DNA of 64,000 nt from Sordaria brevicollis (GCA_033439795.1 JAUTDP010000002.1:744001-808000); one strand, 5' to 3'. Positions 25,561 to 37,354 are shown, counted from the stretch's first letter. Notes: generated from the sequence alone by a model not told the origin. Numbers and translations are program-made.

Positions 25561-28464
25561 CGATAGTTACGATTATAACCTTTATATAAATATTCATATT
25601 AATACCGCTACCGATATTACGATTACGAATAATCTTTATAACGTTACGAAATAATTTAAAATTATAATATATAGTAAAATAGAGGATAAATTTTTTACCG
25701 CTTAGGAGGATATAAAGAAATAATTTAAAGGTTAATTATTATTTTTTCGTTATATTTAAAAGAATTAACTCCTTATTAGAGATTAATAGGTATATTATTA
25801 TATTAAAAAATATAAGAATTTTAATATTAAGGTTATATCTTTAGCGGAATCGAATAACTTTAATATTAAGAATTACTTCTTTAACGGAAATAGCGATATA
25901 TATAAATTAATTAAAACTATTATTAAAATAGTCGATGAATAGAGGCGGAATTTTTTTTATACGTTAATTACTAATTAAATTTGTAACCAATACGAATTTA
26001 TTAGCCGGGTATATTTAGGAAATCTACTACTTTAAATTATATATTCGGTATTAGAAATTATTAATTATAAATATCATTAGTAAGAACGTTACTACCGAAT
26101 AGAATAGCGATTAAACCCCCTTTCTCTTCCTCCTTATAATAACGAATATAACGTACTTTTATAATTTGGATTACTATATCGATATATTATATTTTAACGG
26201 GTAATTATTAAAAAAATTATAAAATTTTCGTATATCTATCCTCGTTAGTACTTTAAAGTCTTATTCGACTTTAACGATTTTTACCTTTATATTAAAAATC
26301 CCCGTATTATTAAGAAGAAAGGTAATCGTATAAAGAATTTTAATAGAATTATCCTAAACGAATATACCTTATTAAATAAACCTAATAAGATTAAAACCCT
26401 AAAAATATTTAAAAATAAGAAGGTAATTATATTAATATCGAAGAAGGATAATAAAAAAGGTAGTAAGAAGAAGGATAAAAAATAGGTTAAACTTATTAAA
26501 TAGAATAATTATAATAACCTCCTTAAATTATAACCGAATATATAACGACGTAAGTTTTATAATAAAATAAATAAAACGGATAAATTTACTTTTAATTCTA
26601 TAAAGAAGAGTAAACGTAAATTAATATAGTACGACGATTCGATTTCGGACTACTAACTAAATAATAAAAATAATAAAAATAACGAAAAGGAAAACGAAGA
26701 GGGGGAAGATAATAGAAAAAAAAAGGAGGATAAAGATAAAATATTTAATTATATTTATATAGTTATACTTCCCTTTTATTCTCCTTTTCTATTTAATTCT
26801 TCTTTTTCCGGTTTATTTTTTTCTAATTCTCCTTCTCTTTATTCCCCCCTTAATCCTACTTCTCCTTCTAATTTTTCTTTTAATTTTTTTTCTCTATTTT
26901 ATTTATTTTTTTTTCGTTTCCCTTTTTATAATTAAGTAATTATTTATTCTTATATCCTTTCTTCTAATCTTTTAAATAAAAATACTATTAACGAATAATT
27001 AGAAAATCCTTAGAATAAATTTTAGGGTCTTACCCCCCCTACCCCTAAAAAGTAAATATTAGTACCGCTCTTTATAAAGTAGATTAATATATAATAAATT
27101 ATAAAAAGTAAAATTATAATATTTAAGTAGTATATAATTTAAATTTTATTAAAACGAGAATTAGAAATAATTTTAAGATTTAATTTAGATATAAATAACG
27201 AAATAGCATTAAAATTTATATTTAACGTAGAGTTAATCGATTTAAATATTTACATCGATATTTCCAATTTAGTACTAAAACTAAAATATTAATTACTACC
27301 TCTTTAATTATTACGGCTAAATTTATTACTTCTAAATTCGGATTTAAATTCAGAATAGTAATAATTATAATTAAAATTAAAATAGTTAAAGCAATTAAAA
27401 TAATTATTAACCTTAGAAATAAAGCTAAAACGACGATTAAAATCGGTTTTTACACTAAATTTATTACTAAATCTCTTATTATAATATAATTCGCTAATTA
27501 AATAAACGTTTATACGTAAAAGGGCTCGTAATAAATAATAAAAAGAATAATATAAATAAATTCTAAGGAAAAAAGTTCGATACGATTTTTAACCTCCTAA
27601 TACTCAGCCTATTATAATACGAAGTAACCGTATTAATAAGCCTATTTAAAATTAACTTTAATTATTAATTTTAATTACTATATCGAACTATTATATTAAA
27701 ATATTATATTAAAGATTACGATTTCTTATTTTAGGTAGTAAAAATTAATAAAAAAAGGAGGTTCCCCCGTTTTAATTATACGCCCCGCCCGAATCCCTTA
27801 TATTTTAAACTTTAATAACGAAACGTTAATAAAAAACGAAGGATAGCGTATTATTTATAACGGCTTACATCCCCCTCTACCCTCGCTTATAAACCTATTG
27901 CTTATAAATTTACTATTTATATATATTTAAAATTTATAATTAATAAAAATAATAAAAAATAATTATATTTAGTATAAATACAATTCGAATAAAAGGTCTT
28001 TACGGTTTATACTAATAGCGGCTATTATTTATTAATAATAAACCGCTATATTATAGGCGTCCTTATAATACCCCTTTCGGGGTTAATAATAATCGAAGTG
28101 AAATTTAGTATTTATAAAAGCGTTAAGAGCGTTTAAAGGAGATTAAACGTAGTTTGGTATTATTTGCAATAATAATAATATAATATAATTATAATCTAGA
28201 AATTTTCCCGGGGTAAGGGGTTAAAGTTAGCGATATTATCTTTGGTATTAATAGCCCGTACGTATATAATTTCGTAAAATATATACAATTTTATAAAGAA
28301 TTGTATATAAAACTATATTATTTAGCGAACGCGGGTAATACGTTGGAAATTTCGATGTAAATAATAAATTACTTCAAAGTTTCACGCCAAGTCCTGTAAT
28401 TATGGTACACCTATAAGCATTGGTGCACCCGTATCCAAAGGGTAGTGCACCCCTATCAAATGCC

Positions 28465-28549
28465 GACTTGGGCGACTTGTTCTTTGCGCGCGACCTAGGC
28501 GACTTGCCGCAGTCCGCTGCCTAGCCCTTCTTTGCCGGATCCTCGGCAT
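28465..28549 (-). pseudogene. RNase H-like protein B, 5' part of exon 1
   Basis: An ATG at 28549-28547 opens a frame (MPRIRQRRARQR...) that runs without a stop into the transposon target duplication. It resumes in frame at 19609 on the other side of the element. The encoded segment is very basic, rich in Arg, Ala, Ser and Gln, and its start resembles the MPSRKVRARQ start of gene E. The promoter of gene B should therefore lie to the right of 28549. Confidence 0.65.
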
Positions 28550-29700
28550 TGTGAGCGGTGTTGGCAGGCCAGGGGAGAAAAGTTGCCCGAGGTATGGGAT
28601 TACAAGACTCGGCGTTCGAGTATGTCGGTATTCGGCTGTCAGGCTTTGCGTAAAATATGTTTGTGTTCGGGCCGGAAAGCAAGTGAAGACGGCATTGGTG
28701 GGTCCTCGAAATTCGTGTAGAAGGTAGCACGCCTTGCCGTGTTCGAGGCAGTGAATGGTTGGAAGAATGAGCTGCCAAACATGGGATGAACTTCAAGCCA
28801 AGACATCATGGCATTGACGGACTGAGATGGTCTCGGCGGTCGAGTCCCGTCACACAATGAGGCCAAAGGGTCAATCCTCCACACGAACTTTCTACCCACC
28901 TGCGCAGCAACGCTCAATTGTTAGACGTTACCTCTACTATGCCGGTTCGATTCCATTCCCCTTCATCCTAGCTGTGTATGTAGAAATGCAGGTACGATCT
29001 CCATTTTCCTTCACCGTGGTACTCATGGCTATCGAGGATATTTTCTCAAGATGACATGCGACGGCAGAGACCCAGGTTGGGAGGAGATTTGAGCGCTATA
29101 GAGTCGAAGGAGCATGGTATATGGAAGAGCCAGAGAGCTTGAATATAGTCAGTGTGACGTACTCGAAGTAAGGGATGTAATATATGTGCGAAGGGAAGAC
29201 ATATGCGTCCCACCATGAGCTCGGGTAGCCATGTTCGTGATCCACAACATACGATGTCATTTACTACAAATGGGACACCATCTCGACTCGAGAGTATCAG
29301 GAAGAGGCTTGGGTCAAGGGGTTGGCTTGGTGAAAAATGACGAACATGAAGATGAAGGAAGGACGGGACGTAGCACATCGAACGGCCTGGGGATACCAAG
29401 CGTAAATGTACTCTAGGTACCGGAACTCGCGGTCGGCTTCGCTATACGTTGGCTGCCGCAGCTTGGAACTTCCACAAGAACAAGCCTCTTCCCAATTTCT
29501 GACTTCCACAAGGTGTGCCTCCCGTCTCACTCAAATCGTGGTTGAACTTCTTTGTCCGGAGGGCCGGGCATGAATCAGTCCCAACAAAAATTGATGAGAG
29601 GTGACAATGTCGAAGCGACCGCCGAGATTTGACCTTTGTTGTGGTACACGTGATACGGAGTTGCGTGTTGGGTACGGAGTTCATAAGGTACAACTTTTGG
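28550..29700. other. Intergenic, nothing recognised
   Basis: Normal composition, no RIP. It contains the former promoter side of gene B and several short overlapping frames without domains. Confidence 0.45.
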
Positions 29701-29731
29701 TGCAGTAGTCACCATCATTGCAACACATCCA

Positions 29732-29965
29732 CCAAACCGGGGTATGGTCGAGCGGCGTGGTGCGTAGGCCTGTGGATGCGCATTCACGTGGGGCTACAGT
29801 GGGCCTCTTAAGCTTGGAGTTTATAGCGCCTGCAGGGTTGTATGGAACTGTAGCAGTGCTGTAACTGGCGCCTTCCGGCTGCGCAAATAGGGTGCTCCCA
29901 TCTGGGTGGGAGCCACTCCCTTCCAGTTCGCAGCGCGAGATGTCCCGTGTTCGAGCCCGGTTTGG
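29732..29965 (+). mobile_element. tRNA-like SINE / Pol III element, copy 3
   Basis: The best-paired copy: CCAAACCGGG (29732-29741) is the exact complement of CCCGGTTTGG (29956-29965). The A box TGGTCGAGCGG starts at 29745 and the B box GTTCGAGCCC is at about 29949-29958. The leader CAGTAGTCACCA is at 29703-29714. The internal hairpin stem is AACTGG/CCAGTT, around a loop containing CTGCGCAAATAGGG and a second hairpin CTCCCATCTGGGTGGGAG. T-runs at 29971-29989 would stop Pol III. Confidence 0.8.
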
Positions 29966-29989
29966 ATTGGTTTATTTTTTATTTTTTTT

Positions 29990-31285
29990 GGGGATGTACC
30001 GTATACCTATAGCCATTAAAAGTTGAGTGATAAACGTTGATATATTTATTGTGTGGTGATTATCCCATGGGCGAAATTGTGGATGTTGGGCCACCCCGGC
30101 ATGATGCGGCCCATTCCTGCACATTCTGTCCCGGAGTTCAACGCCGGCACTCCATTACATATCTGCGTGATAGCCCACTCAGCCCTATGGAATCCGGGAG
30201 CTGATGCAGATATTCCTATATGTATAACAGAGACTTGATCAGATCGTTGCATTTGAAGGATACGCAAACTAGGCCGCATGGATATTCGGCGCAGATGATT
30301 GAGCTGACGTTGCTGCTCTTGGGCGATGCGAACATTGCCAGAAAAAGATGAAGAAACTTGGCATCAAGACTGGGTTCGGCTATTCAACCCCAGGAGTGAT
30401 ATCTCAATGAGTCGCAGAAGCGACTCATATCAGAAAAACGACACCAGCAAATCGCCTCTAGAATGGACGGAGCATCTCAAATAAAGGAATGTGACCAAGT
30501 TCACACTGCATCCGTGGCATCCATGTGCCATCATTCTGGCAGTTCAGTTTCTGACACTCCAAACTAAAGGCCAACACGCATCTGGTCACCTCTCGAAATG
30601 CAACAACGGCGCCCGTGGACCTTGGCAGATGATCCCCTTCTATGTTGGCTCGTTATCCATATGAGAAGAATATTTTTTGGCTCGAGTGCCTGACTCTTGG
30701 GACTGTTTCAGGCAGGCCATTAGCTAGGTCTGGAAAGAAGCGAGGCCAAAAGCTCGACTCTGTCATTGAGGGCGCAACGTTCATCAACAGAAGAATAAAT
30801 CCCGCCAACTACCCACCCACAACTGCGGCTTTCTTGCCGGTATGTCATGTTCAGAATGTGTATAGATCTTGATTTCGGGATCCATGGCCAAAAAAGAGCT
30901 TCTCATAATAGCAAACAGCTAGGTAGGTAGGTATGGTTCCCCTCACCCAGTGAATTGTGATCATGTTCCATGCTTGTACTGTCTGGGTGGGCGATATTCT
31001 TATCCTTGAGCGCAAAGGTTGCGTGAGAAGCATAGTTCAAAAGAACGAAACGCGAAGTTCTATGTCGACGACTATGAGTTTGATTGTTTCAAGGTCTATA
31101 ATGAGGTTCAAGCTCCGTCGAATGGTGAAAGAGCTTAACGAAACAACAAGGTGCACCGGGATTGAATGAGAGAGAACAAAGGAAGAAGGTGTAAGACGGG
31201 ACTTCGAGGTGGGATATCACGTTGAGTATATTCGGACGAAGTGTATGGTTGCTTGCTCGCAAGGGGGCTTATAAAGCACAGGTCG
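29990..31285. other. Intergenic, nothing recognised
   Basis: Only short frames. No domain, RNA or repeat was recognised. Confidence 0.45.
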
Positions 31286-31590
31286 CGGTCCAGTAGTCAC
31301 CAACAAACAAAATCCAACAGCCGGTGTGGTCGAGCGGCGTGGTGCGCAGGTCGGGGTCGAATGCGTACTGCGTGGGGCTACAGTGCGCCTATAAAGCTGG
31401 GAGAGAGCACCAATCGGGTAATTAGGGTGCTGTAGTTGGCATGCAATTCGCTGTGGCTAAAATGACGGCCTAATCTAGCTAGAATGACGGTCTCTAACCG
31501 TATTTGGTAGGCCATCCCAAGTTTTCACAGTGTTTTTTTGCAGCGACCTCTAGTCGTGTAAGCTGCCGCTGGTTCGGTTACTCTCGATAA

Positions 31591-31906
31591 TTTGAGCTTT
31601 CGGGATTTGGAGGAAGTTGAATCGTTATAATTAGGTATAGGGAAAAAAGAAGAAGGAAGATAGAGAAGAGGGAAGAAAAAAAAAAAGTAGAGGAAAATAG
31701 CGAAGGAAGATATTGGCCTTCTTTGTAAAGTGGTCTTTCCCTTCCGATTTTGAGCTTTCGGGATTTGGAGGAAGTTGAATCGTTATAATTAGGTATAGGG
31801 AAAAAAGAAGAAGGAAGATAGAGAAGAGGGAAGAAAAAAAAAAAGTAGAGGAAAATAGCGAAGGAAGATATTGGCCTTCTTTGTAAAGTGGTCTTTCCCT
31901 TCCGAT
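31591..31906. repeat. Perfect 158-bp tandem duplication
   Basis: Two adjacent copies (31591-31748 and 31749-31906) look identical base for base, including an 11-A run. The duplication is far shorter than the few hundred bp usually needed to trigger RIP and shows no RIP mutations. Confidence 0.92.
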
Positions 31907-31947
31907 TTTCTTCCTCCCTCCTTTAGGCTTTTGTTTCTTTCCTCCTT

Positions 31948-32002
31948 CTCCTCCTCCTCCTCCTCCTCCTCCTCCTCCTCCTCCTCCTCCTCCTCCTCCT
32001 CC

Positions 32003-32020
<18 letters not shown>
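31948..32020. repeat. CTC trinucleotide microsatellite
   Basis: About 70 bp of uninterrupted CTC units, with degenerate CT-rich flanks. It yields false poly-Ser and poly-Glu frames on the two strands. Confidence 0.95.
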
Positions 32021-32034
<14 letters not shown>

Positions 32035-32339
32035 CTTCTTCCTTCTTTTCCTTCTTCCTTCAATAATTCTTGAAGCTTTCAGAATTATCAGCATAATAAC
32101 TTTGGGTGGGTAGACACTGTGCTTAACCAAATGTGGTTAGAGACCGTCATTCTAGCCAAACTAGGCCGTCATTTTAGCCATAGCGATGCAATTGGCGCCT
32201 TCCAGCTGCGCAAATAGGGTGCGCCCTTCGGGGAAGCCACTCCCTTCCAATTGCGGCCCGTGAAAACGTCCTGGGTTCGATCCCCGGTCTAGTCTTGGAT
32301 TCTATTTTTTTTCTAAGTTTTTTTTTTTTTTTTTTTTTT

Positions 32340-33772
32340 CAATGGGATTTCTCTTCCTCACCAAAAGAGTATGCATAGCGCCTATATCGCTGTCTTCATT
32401 GTCACCAATACCTTTAAAAACAATCATCGGAAAACAACCTGAGTGGAAGACAAATATTATTGAGTGCGACACTCGACCTGAAATTCGTTCCCTTTGCTCT
32501 ACGCACCTTAGTGTCCATGTCAACACGGACATCCACAGACTTTACGTCTCAATTCCACAAGAGGCCCGAAAATCTTTAGGAGGTTTCGTACGTAAAAACT
32601 GTCCGCAAGACACCTCGATGCAAAACGTGGTGGTGAAGTTCATGATCACAAATAGCGAGAGACCTTAACATTAAGGATGAGGGAAACCGGAGACTCGCAA
32701 AAAGGCAAGAACGAGTCTCGTACAGATCAAAGCATGTTCATGTGCGGAAGAAATTATCACGTTCAAGGAGGAGCATACAACTACCTGCTCGGCGTATTCT
32801 CATCATCAGCGGAACTAGATGCGTGGACATTGACAGCTTGCATATGCGGATGACAGGCAGGGCACCTCCGGCATGGGGGCGTTTGTTCCTGCATATTGTT
32901 TCCCCCACGTTTCACGCTAAATGTCTACTGCATATTTGGGCGAGTTCCGCGGAGCCCTATAACCCTATACCTTCAGGACGGCGATGTCAACTTCTTTACC
33001 CTATGATCCGAGCGACATCTCAAAGATGGTGAATAAAACAATGCTATCTCTGGCTACCTCTATGTTGGGGACCGACCAAGTCGGACCCAGAAGAAGTTCA
33101 GCAGCGCACGACTCGCTGAGGCAAGTCCGGCCGACAGGTTGGACTGGGGGATGGAGGGAGACATAGCCCAGGTGTGGCAGCCGAGGTGGCCTCGTGACGG
33201 CGTTTCTTGCTGGGTCGAGTGCTGCTCTGGCCTCTCGTGCCGGGGTTGTAGGCGTAGTCGATGGCCAGGGCGTTGCCGTTGCGGTCTTCGTAAGCTTTAT
33301 TCTTCGTTATGAATCTGAGAAAATATGGGTGAAGGTGTTGGACCGTAATGTCAAAGTTCAAGGACAAGTGGACGACGTGCGAGAAAGTGTGGTGATGAGT
33401 TGTGCGGGTGTTAATATTCATTCGCGAAATAACATCATCTAATTCAAAACGGACGGAGTTCATTAATGGAAGAAGGACAACGAATGTAGTAGTACATTTG
33501 GCATTGAAGTAAAGTGAAACGAAGGCCAACCTGTTCATATTTTCCCATTTGTCGGTAGAGCCGGCGAGTTTGTTTTGTGTCCCCAATTGCTGCGGACGAG
33601 CTTCTCATATTCAAGGAGAGTGGGAGTTTCTTGAGCAAAGCAGCAAACTACCCCTAGCTCCAGCACCTTGCGTATCTCGAGTTAGCTAGGCAATGTGGCT
33701 GAAGTTGAAGAAGAAGACTGGCACTTGGTTTGGGGTTACTGGCGGACATGTCACTGAATGATGCTATGGTCG
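32340..33772. other. Intergenic, nothing recognised
   Basis: Preceded by a T-run at about 32318-32339. Frames of 108 codons (plus, 32342) and 162 codons (minus, 33098-33586) overlap other frames and show no domain. Confidence 0.4.
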
Positions 33773-34228
33773 ACTGATAAAACCAAAATATTGAGCTTAA
33801 CTTGCCGCACCGGGGTCATTGTCCTCATGCACCCTTTCTGACTTCGCGCACCCTTTTTTACATGTAATGAAACTATCGTCGTTTTGGAAGGTAAGAAACC
33901 GTTTTCGAAACGAAATGGGAGTTCTCACGCAAGTCTTTATATAAACATCTTAGTTAGAAGAGCCCTATAAAATCTTAGAGGCGGCATATATTTGAGTTAT
34001 TTACGCTTAATAAGAATAATAGACTTTAGTTAATAAAAAACCGTAAATAAGGAGTGGCCGTTGCGTTATAGACTTTGGTTGTGAAAGTTTGGAACGTTTT
34101 GCTAGGGAAATTTACTTTTGAAAACGGGTGGTCCGTGCACAGGGTGCCTGAAGTCAAAAAAGGGTGCATGAGGATATTAACCCCGGTGCGGCAAGTCAAG
34201 CTCAAAATATTAGTGGTTTTTGATCAGT
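33773..34228. mobile_element. Small TIR element (MITE-like)
   Basis: About 456 bp with inverted ends. The left end reads ACTGATAAAACCA, then GAGCTTAACTTGCCGCACCG. The right end, inverted, reads ACTGATCAAAAACCA, then GAGCTTGACTTGCCGCACCG. Pairing continues through CCTCATGCACCC, giving TIRs of roughly 75-80 bp. Both flanks carry TCG, possibly a 3-bp duplication. The interior is AT-rich and non-coding. The superfamily is not determined. Confidence 0.68.
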
Positions 34229-34633
34229 TCGAAGGCGTCTAGTGCTTTTACAAGCGTTGACTGTGACGAGCACGCTGGGCATGTGATGCGGAAATATATG
34301 TGCTGATGCCTGCCATACAAAGTCATCAAGTGTCCTTAGCTGGTAGACGACGCATCCAAAGTGAGCGTCAGAGATCTACCTCAAACTGATGTGTCATTAA
34401 CTTGATCATCACCAACTTTGAAGAAGTCGATTGAAATCTATGACTCCACGGGAACTCTGCTACTCAGTTTAGTACCTCTTTGAATGCGCAGATCGGCATG
34501 TTTCGGTACCCACAAAGCCCGGCATAAAACTTGGAGGTCTTGGAGATTTTTTCATGTCATCGAGCAACCGAGGTCCTGACCGAGACGTGCAGCATTGAAA
34601 AGCGAACTTCTTTTACACACAGTCACCAAACCC

Positions 34634-34884
34634 AATCCAATGGACCGGTGGCCGAGCGGCGTGGTGCGTAGGCCTGTGGGGTTTTAAGGATGCGCTACCA
34701 CGTGGGGCTACAGTGGGCCTATCAAGCTGGGAGTTGTAGCGCCTATCAGGGCATTTAGGAGCTGTAGCTGGTTGCAGTTGGCGCCTTCCGGTTGCGCAAA
34801 TAGGGTGCGCCCTTCGGGGAAGCCACTCCCTTCCAACTGCGCCCGTGAAGACGCCCACGTTCGATCCCCGGTTCAGTCTGGATT
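34634..34884 (+). mobile_element. tRNA-like SINE / Pol III element, copy 5 (uninterrupted)
   Basis: The ends AATCCAATGGACCGG and CCGGTTCAGTCTGGATT are complementary apart from a small bulge. The seven bases GGACCGG/CCGGTTC pair like an acceptor stem. A box TGGCCGAGCGG starts at 34649, followed by a GGCC...GGCC D-arm-like stem. The hairpin stem is GCAGTTGG/CCAACTGC. B box GTTCGATCCCC lies near 34860-34870 and a T9 terminator at 34888-34896. Leader AGTCACCAAAC precedes the A box. Confidence 0.82.
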
Positions 34885-34899
34885 CAATTTTTTTTTGTG

Positions 34900-37354
34900 T
34901 CAATTACTATGCTAAGATTCTTCCCATTTAGTTGCGGCAGTGTCTTCTACATCGAAGCAGAGTTGAAAGACAACTTCCCTTCGTCAAGTATTGAGCCAGC
35001 TAAAATGTCTAGTCTAAGTGCCAACAGGACAACATTTATTCCATCAAAAACTAACACTGTATTTCGCAAAAAAATAACCTGAAGACTCAAGACGCAAAAC
35101 AGTCCGCCATTCTTCCCGGAGTGCACACTCATAGAAGCTTACTAAGCCACATCGATACTCCATCCATCTTCACCACCGTAAGTTTCGTCTCGTAACAATC
35201 CAGGTTATCTTCGACCAATCGTTACCAAGCGATGGCCTAAAACACGCAAAGCTTGTGAAGCCTTCTACGCCAAAGAAGCGTTAGCCTCACGGTCACTTAA
35301 CATGAAGCGAAAGAAAAAACAACCTACAATGAGGTACGGAACTTCGGCGCCCGGAACTCATTTCGCATCTTTCTTGTCCCCGCTTTGGGATCCCGCTGCC
35401 GCTTCTTTATCGGTGTGTGACACAAGGTTACCCTTCTCATCCTTGGTAACTTTGGTAGCCCTCTCCATAGTGTTCGCTCTGACTGGTGCAAGGAATCTGG
35501 AGTCCATTTTCTTCTCTTTGGGTGTTAAGGGCATGTTGAATGACTGAGTAGGTAAGAAGGTTTGTTCAGAATAAGAATATGTGACTCTGGCGATAGTCGT
35601 ACTTGAAGAGATGCTACTCGTTAGAGGTTAGATGTTCGAACGTGGAAGATGTTGCTGATGAGCTTGCTATAGGTAACCTTGGAAACAGAGAACTGAGGAG
35701 ATGGGGTAGATATAATGTTTTTTTATCCCCGAAGATTGCCTAACGCCGACGATTGCTGTTGGCAATTGAGATAAACTGGTTGTGTTGGTTGGGGCGTCGA
35801 CCTCGACCCATCGTTGGTTGCATGAACCGAAGTCTCATGAACGATTGTCAAAATGGCAATCCATGCGTCATCAGCCGTGCCAACGGATATACAAGACGGC
35901 AGAAGCTGACCTGTTGGCTGTGTAAATGGTGTTGTACTACCCGACAATCACCAACACCAACGGTGGGAACAATGAAATCTGGGCCGCCTTATGGTAGCGC
36001 GACTTTTCACATCAACTAATTCTGGAACATGTAGCGAAAAAGTTCTAGGCTTCAAATGCAGAGACGCGATTGAAGGATGAAGTAGACTAACGGGCAATTA
36101 CACGCCAGAAGATGGAAAAACGAACAACCAGACATTGACCGAAAAGCCAACAAACAAGGCAAAGAAACCATTGAAGTCTCGTTTTGTCGTCACGCCTTTC
36201 TATGCTTCCACAATCCAGTATCCACTAGACTTCAAACACTTACCGCTCCGAATGCTCATGAACGGAAAGCCATCGGCGCCTACAAGCGTGCATGTGAAAG
36301 TCAGTACCACCTTTCACTACTTCCACCTTCTCTTCCCATTAATTGTCCCATAACAGGAACCATTATGCATCATCTTCTCAGCTCCCGTCATTGTCTCTTC
36401 ACCCTCGCTGTCGTTACCATTCCTTCTCTTCCTGCTCTCCTCCTTGTTCTTCGCGGAGCTCTATGCGTCCTTACTCCGTGAACTTGCCGAACGGCCATAG
36501 TGGCACTCGTTGGTCTTCGGGCCAACTGATGGTTGTAGGAACTGGTCGTTAGTGTCGCCAAATGATTGAGAGTAATCATTGGTAAAAGTAATGGAAATGT
36601 CTTTATTCCGGCCGATGACGATGAATCGCAAAGACGATTGACGTTGTTTTTGACATTCGGCAGTCGAAGTCATGAATCAGGGGTATGCATGCAACGCCAT
36701 GATCTGCATTCAGGGTCCTGGTCTTGGCATAAAGCCAGCGACAAGGATGATCCACCACCAGCTTGTCCGACTCGCGATGTTTGACGCCGCTTTCCGCAAC
36801 GCCAGCCACATTCTCTCGCTCCGAAAGAATGCAGTAGCACAAATCCAAGTCTGGACCTTTCGTACAACAAACGGTAAAGCGAGAAATCCAATCCCTGACA
36901 GATACGATGGTGCACAAAACACCATGGCCAACCGACGATGTGTCTGTCCAACTCGAAGCATGTATGACGGCGGGATGTTTCCCAAACCACATGTCCCCTC
37001 TCCGTGCAGTGTGCTCAGACCCTCCACTTCGCAGTCCCCAATTCCACAGATGGCGAACGATTTCACCACCAGTTCTTCCTCCTTTACCATAGACATTGAG
37101 ACATGACATCAGCAGTCTCCACTGCCACATCACCCTCCAACTCGAGCGATTCCCAGGTCTTGGCACACACTCCCTAATCTTCAGTTTTTGACGATCCGTG
37201 CTCCACCTTTGAACGGCCTCGAGCGGTCAATGATTGTGGCGCCTTTTTGCTATCTGGCTGCAGGGAAGTTGGTAGTTGGAGGAATAGTGAAAAACGCGGC
37301 TAGCCGGCGTGCAGAGGGACACCGCTGGCTGGTTGTTGACGTTTCCGGTGGACG
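34900..37354. other. Intergenic, no convincing gene
   Basis: Many overlapping frames between 36.4 and 37.2 kb on both strands, the longest 187 codons on the minus strand. None shows a domain or a splice structure I trust. A small exon-rich gene could be missed here. Confidence 0.4.

Larger units (their letters stand above)
19618..28464. mobile_element. RIP-degraded Mutator-like transposon (outer), 8-bp TSD
   Basis: An 8847-bp insertion flanked by the 8-bp duplication GACTTGGG (19610-19617 and 28465-28472). Terminal inverted repeats of about 62 bp (19618-19679; 28403-28464) begin GGCATTTGATAGGGGTGCAC and contain three spaced GGTGCACC-like motifs. The interior is saturated with RIP mutations except roughly the first 300 and last 150 bp. 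At 25118-25153 the plus strand still reads D-N-T-Y-N-x-N-R-F-N-x-P, the DxTYxTNRFxxPL signature of MULE transposases. A second element (20596-24732) is nested inside. It interrupts exon 1 of RNase H-like gene B. Confidence 0.88.
31449..32185. mobile_element. Non-autonomous TIR element with 8-bp TSD
   Basis: Flanked by ATGCAATT on both sides (31441-31448; 32186-32193). TIRs of about 58 bp begin CGCTGTGGCTAAAATGACGG and, inverted, CGCTATGGCTAAAATGACGG, and end near AACCGTATTTGGT. There is no transposase. The interior holds a perfect 158-bp tandem duplication and a long CTC microsatellite. Eight-bp duplications fit hAT- or Mutator-type mobilisation. The TIRs differ from those of the big MULEs in this window. 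Confidence 0.82.
31312..32300 (+). mobile_element. tRNA-like SINE / Pol III element, copy 4, split by a TIR element
   Basis: The 5' part (31312-31448) has leader AGTCACCAACAAAC, A box TGGTCGAGCGG and D-arm-like TGGTGCGCAGG. The 3' part (32186-32300) has the hairpin stem GCAATTGG/CCAATTGC, the loop TGCGCAAATAGGG, B box GGTTCGATCCC and the end CCGGT...TTGGATT. Its T-arm stem CTGGG/CCCGG pairs fully. The two parts are separated by a 737-bp element with an 8-bp target duplication. A T8 run and a T22 run follow. Confidence 0.78.

Noticed and set aside
31789..32130. Poly-Glu minus-strand and poly-Ser plus-strand frames
   Set aside because: Both are translations of the CTC microsatellite inside a non-autonomous TIR element.
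34634..34884. A true tRNA gene at the A and B boxes of the SINE-like copies
   Set aside because: The boxes are about 200 nt apart and there is no anticodon arm between them, so these are tRNA-like elements, not tRNAs. Only 41533-41626 folds as a complete tRNA.
36603..37166. Minus-strand 187-codon frame and overlapping plus-strand 144-codon frame
   Set aside because: Neither shows a domain or convincing splice sites, and each is largely the complement of the other.
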